From NCBI GenBank assembly GCA_027314665.1, contig DAHVAK010000258.1, forward strand, positions 1 through 48,533: a stretch of DNA of 48,533 nucleotides, in the 5' to 3' direction. Below the pieces are notes generated by a model, which worked only from the letters and a program-made list of their open reading frames with translations, was not told the DNA's origin and made no database searches. A program made the translations under genes and the position numbers. Below, one piece after another: positions 39,143-46,705 of this stretch; position 1 is the stretch's first letter; every line of letters begins with the position of its first letter. The stretch is from Spirochaetales bacterium (GTDB taxonomy: Bacteria > Spirochaetota > Spirochaetia > DAHUYW01).

Positions 39143-40231
39143 ATGAACAGAACCATGAAGGGAGCGCTGCTTCCCGGCGACAGCAGCGTGCGGATGAAGG
39201 ACTTCCCGGTCCCGGAACCTGGTCACGGCGAGGTCCTCATCAAGGTAAAATCGTCGACGATCTGCGGAAGCGATATCCGCGCAATCTACCGTGAGCATCT
39301 CGGAAAGGGCCCCGAAGGGTATCAGAACGTAATTGCGGGACACGAGCCTTCGGGACAGATCATCGCGGCAGGTCCCGGCCTGCGCCGATTCACGATCGGG
39401 GACCGGGTCATCGTCTACCATATCTCGGGTTGCGGGGTGTGCTACGACTGCCGCCGCGGCTACATGATCAGCTGCAGCAGCCCGCTGCGCGCGGCATACG
39501 GATGGCAGCGGGACGGCGGAATGGCCGAGTATCTGCTCGCCGAGGAGAAGGACTTGGTTCCTCTTCCGGCAAACCTCTCCTACACCGACGGGGCTCAGGT
39601 GGCCTGCGGGTTCGGGACGGTCTTTGAGGCCCTCCGCAAGATCGAGGTCTCGGGCGCCGATCGCCTTCTCATCACGGGCCTCGGCCCCGTCGGGCTGGCG
39701 ACTGCGATGCTCGCCCGAGCGCTCGGGGTGCGCACGATCATCGGCACCGACATCTCTCAGGAGCGCTCCGAGCTCGCGCGGAGGCTCGATCTGATCGACA
39801 TCGCGCTGGTGGGATCGGAAGCCACGGTCGAAGCCGTCCTGGAGGCGACCGACGGGTTGGGGGTCGAGAGGAGCGTCGACTGCTCCGGAAGCGACGCGGC
39901 GCGTCAGCTTGCCGTTCGCGCGACCCGGGAATGGGGCAGGATCGCGTTGGTCGGCGAGGGCGGCACCCTCGGCTTCTCCCCGAGCCCCGATCTGATCCAT
40001 GGCCAGAAGACCATCTTCGGCTCGTGGGTAACCAGCATCTGGCGCATGGAGGAGCTCGTGGAGAAGCTCGCGGCTTGGGAGCTCCATCCCGACCGTCTGG
40101 TGACGCATCGCTTCTCGCTCGCGCGCTGCGCCGAGGCCTACGCGCTCATGGCCGAAGGACGATGCGGCAAGGTGGCAGTCTGCTTCGACGAGGAGCTCTC
40201 GGGCGCGGGCGGATCGGAGGTCTTCCGATAA
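39143..40231 (+). CDS. zinc-dependent medium-chain alcohol/polyol dehydrogenase
   Basis: A 362-residue MDR-family dehydrogenase. Catalytic zinc ligands are Cys41 (ICGSD), His67 and Glu68 (AGHEPSG). The structural zinc site is Cys97/100/103/111 (GCGVCYDC ... ISC). The NAD(P) fold has ITGLGPVGLATAMLARALG. It resembles sorbitol/threonine-dehydrogenase-like members, so oxidation of a polyol to a ketose is plausible. GGAGG lies seven bases before the ATG at 39143. It converges with the regulator gene and is near the polyol ABC operon, suggesting the same pathway (inference). Confidence 0.9.
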   Translation: MNRTMKGALLPGDSSVRMKDFPVPEPGHGEVLIKVKSSTICGSDIRAIYREHLGKGPEGYQNVIAGHEPSGQIIAAGPGLRRFTIGDRVIVYHISGCGVCYDCRRGYMISCSSPLRAAYGWQRDGGMAEYLLAEEKDLVPLPANLSYTDGAQVACGFGTVFEALRKIEVSGADRLLITGLGPVGLATAMLARALGVRTIIGTDISQERSELARRLDLIDIALVGSEATVEAVLEATDGLGVERSVDCSGSDAARQLAVRATREWGRIALVGEGGTLGFSPSPDLIHGQKTIFGSWVTSIWRMEELVEKLAAWELHPDRLVTHRFSLARCAEAYALMAEGRCGKVAVCFDEELSGAGGSEVFR

Positions 40232-40249
40232 GGGGCCGGAGCGGGAATC

Positions 40250-41356
40250 TCAACGCGGAAAGCGGCCCTCCCTCGGCACCCGCGACGACTCCCGAGCGCA
40301 GAGCTCGGCGGTCGTGGTGACGGTCTGCGGGGGCAGCCAAGGATGCGCCACCCTCTCGAGCATCGTTCGCACCGCAAGGTCGCCCAGCGCGCGGCAGGGT
40401 TGTCTCATCGTCGTGAGCGGCACGCGGGCGAGGTGAGCGTACTTGACGTCATCGAAGCCCGCAATCCGCACGTCGTTCGGCACCTTCAGGTCGAGGCTCT
40501 CGAAGCTGCGCATGAGTCGGGCGGCGGTCTCGTCGTTCAGGGAGATGATGTTTCGAGCGCCGCTTTCGAAGAGCTGGCGGGCGAAGGAGACCGAGCGCGG
40601 ATCCCCCTCATGCTCGAAGTCCTGCCTGCTTTCGATTCCCGCGCGACGCAGGGCTTCTCGGTATCCGATGAGCCTCAGCGACCAGGTTCCCGCCGAATAG
40701 GGCTGCCCGACGAAGTCCACCCGCACGCAGCCCTGCTCCAGAAAGTGATTCGTCAGGACGAACGAGGCACCGATGTTGTCGATGCCGACGAGGTCGTGGC
40801 TGCTCCGCTGGGGGTAGGGGAGGTAGTCGCTGTCCAGGAGCAGGAGGGGAATGCGGCTGCTCTCGAAGAGGGCGACAATCCGAAGGTTCTTCCTCGGCGC
40901 CTCCGGTTCCCGCTCAAGCGGCTGGAAGAAGACTCCGTCTATTCCGTGGTCGATGAGCCTCTGCGCGGCTGCAAGGAGATGCGCCTCGTGATCGACCGCG
41001 TCGTCCGCCGGAACGCTCCCCCAGGTGAGGGTGAAATCAAACTGCTGGGATCGCTCGGCTATTCGCGCGCAGATCGGCTCGAAGAGCTCGGCCCTGCCCA
41101 GTCCCGGAACGAGCAGGCCCAGGTTCAGATGCGGGGGCTCGTCGCTTTCGGGTGCCTCCGTGACGAAGGTCCCGGCCCCGGCGGTGCGTCGGATTCGTCC
41201 GGCATCCCGGAGGCGGTTCAGGACTCGGCTTATCGTCGGACGCGAAACCCCGTACTGCTGAGAGAACTCGCGCTCGGTGGGAAGCTGCTGTCCCGGCTTC
41301 CACTTGCCCTCGGCAAGCTGCTTCTGCAGATCGCGGTAGATCTCTTCATGCTTCAC
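40250..41356 (-). CDS. GntR-LacI type (AraR-like) sugar-responsive repressor
   Basis: A 368-residue regulator. The N-terminal GntR winged helix (EGKWKPGQQLPTEREFSQQY, then GVSRPTISRVLNRLRDAGRI) is joined to a LacI/periplasmic-binding-type effector domain (LGLLVPGLGRAELFEPICAR, VGIDNIGASFVLTNHFLEQG, IAGFDDVKYAHLARVPLTT). This architecture is that of AraR in Bacillus. Start GTG 41356 has AAGGA seven bases upstream; the longer in-frame extension runs through the promoter. It is divergent from the polyol ABC operon and probably represses it and itself until a sugar or polyol binds. Confidence 0.92.
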   Translation of the reverse strand: MKHEEIYRDLQKQLAEGKWKPGQQLPTEREFSQQYGVSRPTISRVLNRLRDAGRIRRTAGAGTFVTEAPESDEPPHLNLGLLVPGLGRAELFEPICARIAERSQQFDFTLTWGSVPADDAVDHEAHLLAAAQRLIDHGIDGVFFQPLEREPEAPRKNLRIVALFESSRIPLLLLDSDYLPYPQRSSHDLVGIDNIGASFVLTNHFLEQGCVRVDFVGQPYSAGTWSLRLIGYREALRRAGIESRQDFEHEGDPRSVSFARQLFESGARNIISLNDETAARLMRSFESLDLKVPNDVRIAGFDDVKYAHLARVPLTTMRQPCRALGDLAVRTMLERVAHPWLPPQTVTTTAELCARESSRVPREGRFPR

Positions 41357-41410
41357 GGCTCGATCCTTACCGAGAGACGTCGGTGGTCGTCGAACGGCAG
41401 TCCGAGTAAT

Positions 41411-41438
41411 AGTATAACAAATCCAACTCAAATGTAAA
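41411..41438 (-). promoter_or_regulatory. promoter for the GntR-LacI regulator gene
   Basis: On the minus strand TTTACA (41438-41433) and TATACT (41416-41411) are 16 bp apart, each one mismatch from consensus. Its -35 lies inside the inverted repeat at 41429-41455, fitting autorepression. Confidence 0.6.
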
Positions 41439-41455
41439 CAAATTGTACATATTTG
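41429..41455. promoter_or_regulatory. candidate operator of the GntR-LacI regulator
   Basis: CAAATGTA (41429-41436) and TACATATTTG (41446-41455) form an imperfect inverted repeat (one inserted A), with a perfect TGTACA palindrome at 41444-41449. AraR-type operators have an ATTTGTAC core. It lies between the two divergent promoters in the 314-bp intergenic region, which otherwise holds only those promoters and a leader. Confidence 0.45.
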
Positions 41456-41480
41456 GACTGTCAGATGAAAGAGAATTGTG

Positions 41481-41509
41481 TTGACAACCCAAGGGGGCGG
41501 AGGGATAAT
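41481..41509 (+). promoter_or_regulatory. promoter for the polyol ABC operon
   Basis: Perfect TTGACA (41481-41486) and GATAAT (41504-41509) with a 17-bp spacer. The leader to the GTG at 41671 is about 155 nt and ends in AAAGGAGGAGA. Confidence 0.75.
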
Positions 41510-41670
41510 CTCCCCGACATGCGTCCGCAGGGAAGGGGCAGGGGAAGGCTTTCTGCGCGGTGTGTCTCGCATCCGCCTCGATGTCCCAATCGGAGGGTAG
41601 CTGTAGCCGTGAGATGAACCTCATGGTTTCGCCGAAACCGTGGAGATATCGTCAGAAAAGGAGGAGACAC

Positions 41671-43053
41671 GTGAAAGGCATTGCACGAGCTGCAATCTCT
41701 GCAACCTGTATGTCGCTGTTCCTGCTCGTCGGTTCCCTCGCGTTTGGCGGAGGGAAGACCGAGGCCACGACGGAGGGCGGGACCGTCGCAGTCAACATCG
41801 CGCTTCCGAACAATCCAATCTCGCAGGCCTTGGCGAAGATCGCAGCCGAGAAGTATCAAGCTGCCGGAGTCAAGGTCAACATCGCGGTGCTTCCGGAGAA
41901 TGATCTGCGACAGAAGTTGACGACCGAGGCTTCCACCGGGGGCACCACCTACGACATCTTCGTCATTGGACCCTACGAGGCGCAGACCTGGGCGAAGAAC
42001 GGCTGGCTCGAGAACATGGAGCCCTACTTCAACGCGCTGCCGGCCGACAAGCTCGCCTGGTACGATCGCCCGGATCAAATCCAAGGGATGATCCAGTCGC
42101 TCGCGCTTTCGGGCAAGTCCTACGCCATGCCCTTCTACGGCGAAAGCTCCTTCACGATGTACAACAAGGAGCTGTTTGCCGCGAAGGGGCTCACGATGCC
42201 CGAGCATCCGACCTGGGATCAGATCTACGATCTCGCCGTGAAGATCAATGATCCGGCAAACGGGATCGTCGGCATGACGATGCGCGGCGCGCCCGGGTGG
42301 GGCATGAGCGGCGCTCCCTTCGTGACAATCGTTAACGCCTTCGGGGGGCGATTCTACGACATGACGTGGCACGCGACGGTCAACACCCCGGAGCAGCGGG
42401 CTGCCTGGCAGATGTACAAGAAGATCCTCCGTGATGCGGGCCAGAAGGACATCCTCTCCTACACCTACAACGAGTGCATCGGGCTCATGAAGTCGGGAAA
42501 AGCCGGGATCTACTACGACGCGACCTCGATCGCCCCGCCCCTGGAGGCAGCGGATTCTCCGGTGAGGGGCAAGATCGGCTACGCCTTCGCGCCGCATGAG
42601 AAGCTCGAGACCAACACCGCGTGGCTGTGGAACTGGGCCATGGGCATCAACCCGAAGAGCAGCGACGCCAAGAAGAAGGCCGCCTTCGACTTCATCCTCT
42701 GGTCCACCTCGAAAGACTATGTGAAGCTGTCGCTTGCGGTCGACTCAAGCGGCGCCAGCACGCCTCCGGGATCGCGCTCCTCGACCTACCTGCTTCCGGC
42801 CTACGCGAGCGTTCCCTATGCGGCGATGACCCTGAAGACCCTGCAGTCCATGGACTTCACCCATCCGACCCTCCAGCCCGTTCCCTATGTCGGACTGCAG
42901 TACATCGCGATTCCCGAGTTTGCCGACATCGGCACCAAGATGACGCAGCTGCTCGCGGACTACGTCGTCGACAAGATCGGCCTTGACCAGGCGCTCCAGC
43001 AGACCAACGACATTTTCAACAAGGCTGCAAAAGATGGTGGCTATCAGGAATAG
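41671..43053 (+). CDS. ABC sugar/polyol-binding protein (SmoE-like)
   Basis: A 460-residue periplasmic binding protein of the SBP family 1. Its signal peptide ends in SLAFGGGKTEA and has no lipobox cysteine, so it is probably soluble or uncleaved-anchored. Family features are NNPISQALAKIAAEKYQ, GGTTYDIFVIGPYEAQTWAK, YAMPFYGESSFTMYNKELF (as in sorbitol/mannitol binders) and TAWLWNWAMGINPKS. GTG 41671 is chosen for its AAAGGAGGAG; an upstream in-frame start is rejected. First gene of the operon. An adjacent mannitol-dehydrogenase-family gene suggests a polyol ligand such as mannitol, sorbitol or arabitol. Confidence 0.9.
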   Translation: MKGIARAAISATCMSLFLLVGSLAFGGGKTEATTEGGTVAVNIALPNNPISQALAKIAAEKYQAAGVKVNIAVLPENDLRQKLTTEASTGGTTYDIFVIGPYEAQTWAKNGWLENMEPYFNALPADKLAWYDRPDQIQGMIQSLALSGKSYAMPFYGESSFTMYNKELFAAKGLTMPEHPTWDQIYDLAVKINDPANGIVGMTMRGAPGWGMSGAPFVTIVNAFGGRFYDMTWHATVNTPEQRAAWQMYKKILRDAGQKDILSYTYNECIGLMKSGKAGIYYDATSIAPPLEAADSPVRGKIGYAFAPHEKLETNTAWLWNWAMGINPKSSDAKKKAAFDFILWSTSKDYVKLSLAVDSSGASTPPGSRSSTYLLPAYASVPYAAMTLKTLQSMDFTHPTLQPVPYVGLQYIAIPEFADIGTKMTQLLADYVVDKIGLDQALQQTNDIFNKAAKDGGYQE

Positions 43054-43114
43054 CTCGAGGCTCGCGTAGCACGTTGCGACGGCCTGCTCCAACAGCCGCA
43101 GGGATGTTGGGGTG

Positions 43115-43136
43115 GGCCTCTTTCGTTTTTGAGGCC
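43115..43136 (+). promoter_or_regulatory. intercistronic hairpin between binding-protein and permease genes (polyol operon)
   Basis: GGCCTC (43115-43120), a ten-base T-rich loop and GAGGCC (43131-43136) form a hairpin 62 bp after the binding-protein stop. Such hairpins stabilise or partially terminate the upstream message so that binding protein exceeds permease. No T tract follows. Confidence 0.5.
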
Positions 43137-43166
43137 GCGATTTTCCCCGTCGCGGCAAGGGGCGTC

Positions 43167-44054
43167 ATGAAAAAGAGAGGCCATGAATGGAGGTTCCTGC
43201 TTCCCGCCATCATCGTGGTGGCGGTTACGACGCAGGTGCCGTTCATTTTGACGGTTGTCTACTCGACCCTGAGGTGGAATCTCGCGCGCCCAGATCTCCC
43301 GGTCAAGTTCTTCGGCCTCCAGAACTATCTCTATTTTCTGAGCATTCCCAATTTCCGGGAGCTGCCCGAGTTCTACACGACGGTCTGGCAGACGATTCTT
43401 CTCACCGTTGCCTCCTTGGCAGTCTGCACCGTGGTCGGCCTCCTCCTCTCGGTCATGCTCGACAACAAGGTCCCCGGCGTGAACATCGCCCGGACCCTCA
43501 TCCTGGGCCCGTTCTTTGTCATGTCGACCGCGAGCGGGGTGATCTGGAAGACGACCTTCTTCAACACGACCTTCGGCTGGTATGGGGTCATCGCGCGAGC
43601 CCTAGGCTTTACCCCCGTCGATCTGCTGAGCAATTACCCGATTCCGGTCATTATTTTCCTTTTCTCTTGGCAGTGGATTCCGTTTTTCGTTCTCGTGATG
43701 TTGGCGGGGCTGCAGAGCATTCCGGTCGACTTGGTGGACAGCATGCGGATCGACGGCGCCAACTGGCTGCAGTCGACCTTCTTGATCAAGCTACCCATCA
43801 TCGCCAACCATGTGAGGGTCGCGGTGATGCTGGGTCTGATCTTCATCGTGAAGGAGTTCGGCCTGATCCTCGTTACGACGGCGGGAGGGCCCGGGACTCG
43901 CTCCTACACCCTGCCCTACGAGGTGTACATGGAGGTCTTCAACGCCTCGAACGTCGGGAGGGCGGGAGCTCTGGCAACGATGACGGTGGCGATCACGCTT
44001 GTCGCGGTGAACCTGCTCTACCGCTCGATCCGAAAGCGCGGCGCTGCTTCGTGA
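43167..44054 (+). CDS. ABC sugar/polyol permease, first subunit
   Basis: A 295-residue MalF-type membrane subunit with about six helices (LLPAIIVVAVTTQVPFILTV at the start; TVWQTILLTVASLAVCTVVG; PVIIFLFSWQWIPFFVLVML). The EAA-loop region is VDSMRIDGANWLQSTFLIKLP, which docks the ATPase. ATG 43167 is chosen because AAGGGG lies five bases upstream; the longer form has no ribosome site. It precedes the second permease gene by 15 bp. No ATPase gene is in the operon. Confidence 0.93.
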   Translation: MKKRGHEWRFLLPAIIVVAVTTQVPFILTVVYSTLRWNLARPDLPVKFFGLQNYLYFLSIPNFRELPEFYTTVWQTILLTVASLAVCTVVGLLLSVMLDNKVPGVNIARTLILGPFFVMSTASGVIWKTTFFNTTFGWYGVIARALGFTPVDLLSNYPIPVIIFLFSWQWIPFFVLVMLAGLQSIPVDLVDSMRIDGANWLQSTFLIKLPIIANHVRVAVMLGLIFIVKEFGLILVTTAGGPGTRSYTLPYEVYMEVFNASNVGRAGALATMTVAITLVAVNLLYRSIRKRGAAS

Positions 44055-44069
44055 GCGAGGAGGCGAGGC

Positions 44070-44939
44070 ATGGAGAGAATCCCTACGATTCACAAGATGC
44101 GGCGTTCCAGGGCAACGCGAAAGAGGATCAAGCTGATCGCCCTTACCGTCGTGATCTTCGCCGTTGCCATTGCCTACTTTTCGCCCGTGCTCTACATGTT
44201 CCTTTCGGCCTTCAAGACCGAGTTCCAAGCCGTCAGCCCGCGTCTGTTCTTCAACCCGACCTTTGACACGATTCGCAAGGTCTTGAGCGACCCAAGCATG
44301 TACGGCTACCTCCGCAACTCGCTCATTCAGGTCCTTTTCGGGACAAGCTTGTGCCTCGCCCTCGGGATTCCGGCGGCCTTCATACTCGTGTTCGGCAAGT
44401 TCAGGAAGAAGACGACCAACGAATCGATCTATCTGTGGTTCATCACCACCATCCTGCTGCCGCCAGTCGCCGTCATCATTCCGCTCTACCTCTGGTTTCA
44501 GGCCTTCGATCTGATCAAGACGCCGGCCGGGCTCCTGATTGCCTACGTCGGCTTCCATACCCCGATCGTCGTATGGATGCTGCACTCCTTCTTTGCCGAC
44601 GTGCCGGTGGAGATCATCGAGGCTTCCGAGATCGACGGCTGCACCCGCTTTCAGCATATGGTGCGCATCGCCCTTCCTCTCGTGAGAACCGGGATTCTCT
44701 CGGCGGGGCTCTTGGTGGCCGTCTTCATCTGGAACGAGTTCTTGCTTGCCTTCAACCTCACGGGCATCACCACGGCGACCCTTCCCGTCTACATGGCGCG
44801 GTTCAGGGAGCAGCAGGGAATGTTCGTCGCGCAGCTTTCGGCATCGTCGATCATCGCGGTGCTCCCTGCCGTTATCCTGGGCTGGATGACCCAGAAGTCC
44901 CTCGTGAAGGGGCTTACCCTCGGTGCGGTCAAGGGGTAG
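44070..44939 (+). CDS. ABC sugar/polyol permease, second subunit
   Basis: A 289-residue MalG-type permease. An N-terminal basic segment leads to helix one (ALTVVIFAVAIAYFSPVLYM). YLRNSLIQVLFGTSLCLALG follows, and the EAA loop is EASEIDGCTRFQHMVRIALP. The C terminus QKSLVKGLTLGAVKG is the usual end of the family. GGAGG lies close upstream of ATG 44070. Together with the 43167 product it forms the membrane channel for the 41671 binding protein. The operon continues 33 bp on with the mannitol-dehydrogenase-family gene. Confidence 0.95.
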   Translation: MERIPTIHKMRRSRATRKRIKLIALTVVIFAVAIAYFSPVLYMFLSAFKTEFQAVSPRLFFNPTFDTIRKVLSDPSMYGYLRNSLIQVLFGTSLCLALGIPAAFILVFGKFRKKTTNESIYLWFITTILLPPVAVIIPLYLWFQAFDLIKTPAGLLIAYVGFHTPIVVWMLHSFFADVPVEIIEASEIDGCTRFQHMVRIALPLVRTGILSAGLLVAVFIWNEFLLAFNLTGITTATLPVYMARFREQQGMFVAQLSASSIIAVLPAVILGWMTQKSLVKGLTLGAVKG

Positions 44940-44972
44940 CGCTCCCGCGACCGCCCCATCAGGAGTCGATTC

Positions 44973-46451
44973 ATGGATCTGAACGAAAGTGCCCTCGCCG
45001 GGCTGCCGGCGGGGTTCGCCAAACCGTTGTATGATCGGCGCAAGGTGCGACCGGCGATCGTGCACTTCGGCGTCGGCGGCTTTCACCGCGCCCATCAGGC
45101 GGTCTACACCGAGGAGGTGCTCGCTTCCGGCGATCTTCGATGGGGCATCCGCGGAGCGGGCATCACCGCGTCCGATCTTCAGATGAAGGAGGCGCTGGCG
45201 GCTCAAGACTACCTCTACACCGTGGTCGCCCGAGACAACCAGGGCGAAGATCGCCGCGTGGTCGGCTCGATCCTGGATCTCATTGCCGCTACGGAGGATC
45301 CCGCCCCGCTGGTGAAGGCGTTGTCGGAGGAGGCAACGAAGATCATCTCGATGACGATCACCGAGAACGGCTACTGCTATCGACCGGAGAGCGGCGGCCT
45401 CGACTTCGACAATCCGGGGATCCGAAACGACATCGAGCAGAGCGCGCGATATCGCACGATCTACGGGTTTCTCCGCGCGGGATTCGCCCGCGTCCGCCGC
45501 GAAGGGAGAAGGCCTCCGACGCTGCTCTCCTGCGACAATCTTCCGCAGAACGGAGATCGCCTGCGGAGGCTGTTCCTGGAGTTTCTTGAGCGCGTCGATG
45601 CCGATCTCGCGGGATTCGTGAGGAATGAGGTGGCATTCCCCAACTGCATGGTCGACCGCATCACGCCGATCACGACCGCCGAGCAGCGCGAGGGCCTGGC
45701 GGAGAGGCACGGAATCGTCGATCGGCGGCCGGTGTTCTGCGAGCGATTTCGGCAATGGGTCATCGAGGATCGTTTTCCGCTCGGTCGCCCCGACTGGTCG
45801 CTTTCCGGGGCGGCCTTCGTCTCCGATGTCGTGCCGTTCGAACGGATGAAGATCCGACTGCTGAACGGCAGCCACTCCGCGCTCGGATACGTGAGCTATT
45901 TGCTTGGGCACCGGCGCGTGGATCTGGCGATGGAAGATCCCGATGTCCGCTCCTTCGTGCGCGCCTACATGGACGAGGTTGCTCCGACGGTCGGAGTGGT
46001 GCCCGGCGTCGACCTCGAAGGCTACAAACGGTCCCTCGTCGATCGCTTCTCAAATCCCGCTATTGCCGATCAGGTCTTGCGGCTTGCGCAGGATGGATCG
46101 AAGAAGATCCCGAACATGATCCTCGAGCCGCTCGGAGAGTTGCGCGAAGCGCAGCGAAGCGCCCCCTTCGCTTCGTTTGCCTTGGCCGCGTGGATTCGGT
46201 TTCTGGAGGGAACGGACGAAGCCGGAGAGTCGATCCCCATTGACGATCCCCAGGGCCCGGCCCTGCAAGCCGCGGCCGCTCAGACGAGAAGGGGAGGGCT
46301 TGCCCCCTTCTTTGCGGTCGGCTCGCTGTTTCCCGATCGCATCGCCGCGGACTCCGGCCTTATCGAGCAGGTGAGCACAAGCCTTGCGGCGGTTCGCAGC
46401 GAGGGCACGAGGTCGGCCCTTCGGAGGCTTCTCTCCCATTCGCGGCGCTGA
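44973..46451 (+). CDS. mannitol dehydrogenase-family polyol oxidoreductase
   Basis: A 492-residue polyol-specific long-chain dehydrogenase (mannitol 2-dehydrogenase/fructuronate reductase family). The Rossmann start is IVHFGVGGFHRAHQAVY; MVDRITPIT and the catalytic KxxxxNxxH in MKIRLLNGSHSALGY match the family. It uses NAD(P) to interconvert polyols and ketoses (for example mannitol/fructose). Position as last gene of the ABC operon points to a polyol substrate delivered by the transporter. No terminator is evident; the next promoter follows 17 bp after the stop. The specific polyol cannot be read from sequence. Confidence 0.93.
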   Translation: MDLNESALAGLPAGFAKPLYDRRKVRPAIVHFGVGGFHRAHQAVYTEEVLASGDLRWGIRGAGITASDLQMKEALAAQDYLYTVVARDNQGEDRRVVGSILDLIAATEDPAPLVKALSEEATKIISMTITENGYCYRPESGGLDFDNPGIRNDIEQSARYRTIYGFLRAGFARVRREGRRPPTLLSCDNLPQNGDRLRRLFLEFLERVDADLAGFVRNEVAFPNCMVDRITPITTAEQREGLAERHGIVDRRPVFCERFRQWVIEDRFPLGRPDWSLSGAAFVSDVVPFERMKIRLLNGSHSALGYVSYLLGHRRVDLAMEDPDVRSFVRAYMDEVAPTVGVVPGVDLEGYKRSLVDRFSNPAIADQVLRLAQDGSKKIPNMILEPLGELREAQRSAPFASFALAAWIRFLEGTDEAGESIPIDDPQGPALQAAAAQTRRGGLAPFFAVGSLFPDRIAADSGLIEQVSTSLAAVRSEGTRSALRRLLSHSRR

Positions 46452-46467
46452 AAGAGATCGCCGAAGC

Positions 46468-46496
46468 TTGACCGCAGGAATTTCATCCCCTATACT
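46468..46496 (+). promoter_or_regulatory. promoter for the second sugar ABC operon
   Basis: TTGACC (46468-46473) and TATACT (46491-46496), each one mismatch from consensus, with a 17-bp spacer. The predicted start is near 46503, giving a leader of about 200 nt. Confidence 0.75.
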
Positions 46497-46504
46497 TTTT
46501 CGAC

Positions 46505-46575
46505 CGCGCGACTAGCTGTCGGGTCGCGCGACTCTTCCGCCCCGCGGCGAAAGCCGCCGCAGCGGGCTTCCTTTT
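46505..46575 (+). promoter_or_regulatory. structured leader with overlapping hairpins, possible attenuator
   Basis: Hairpin one pairs CGCGCGAC (46505-46512) with GTCGCGCG (46523-46530). Hairpin two is GCGGC-GAAA-GCCGC (46544-46557), a GNRA tetraloop. Hairpin three pairs AAGCCGC (46551-46557) with GCGGGCTT (46562-46569), one bulge, followed by CC and TTTT. Two and three share bases and cannot coexist, the layout of an attenuator. Confidence 0.4.
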
Positions 46576-46705
46576 CGAAACGAGGCAAAAGGAGGTGAAG
46601 GCGAGCGTTTCCGACCGACCGTTTCACGCGTGGAGCGACGACAGGTGAGGGGCGGTTCGCCTTCGCCTGTTTGGGTCTCCATCATCAAAAACGTAGGAGG
46701 ATCCT

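Noticed and set aside
38920-39156. 78-residue minus-strand ORF ending in LDSNQRP-type sequence
   Set aside because: It is antisense to the tRNA gene. LDSNQRP peptides are a well-known artefact of reading tRNA genes backwards.
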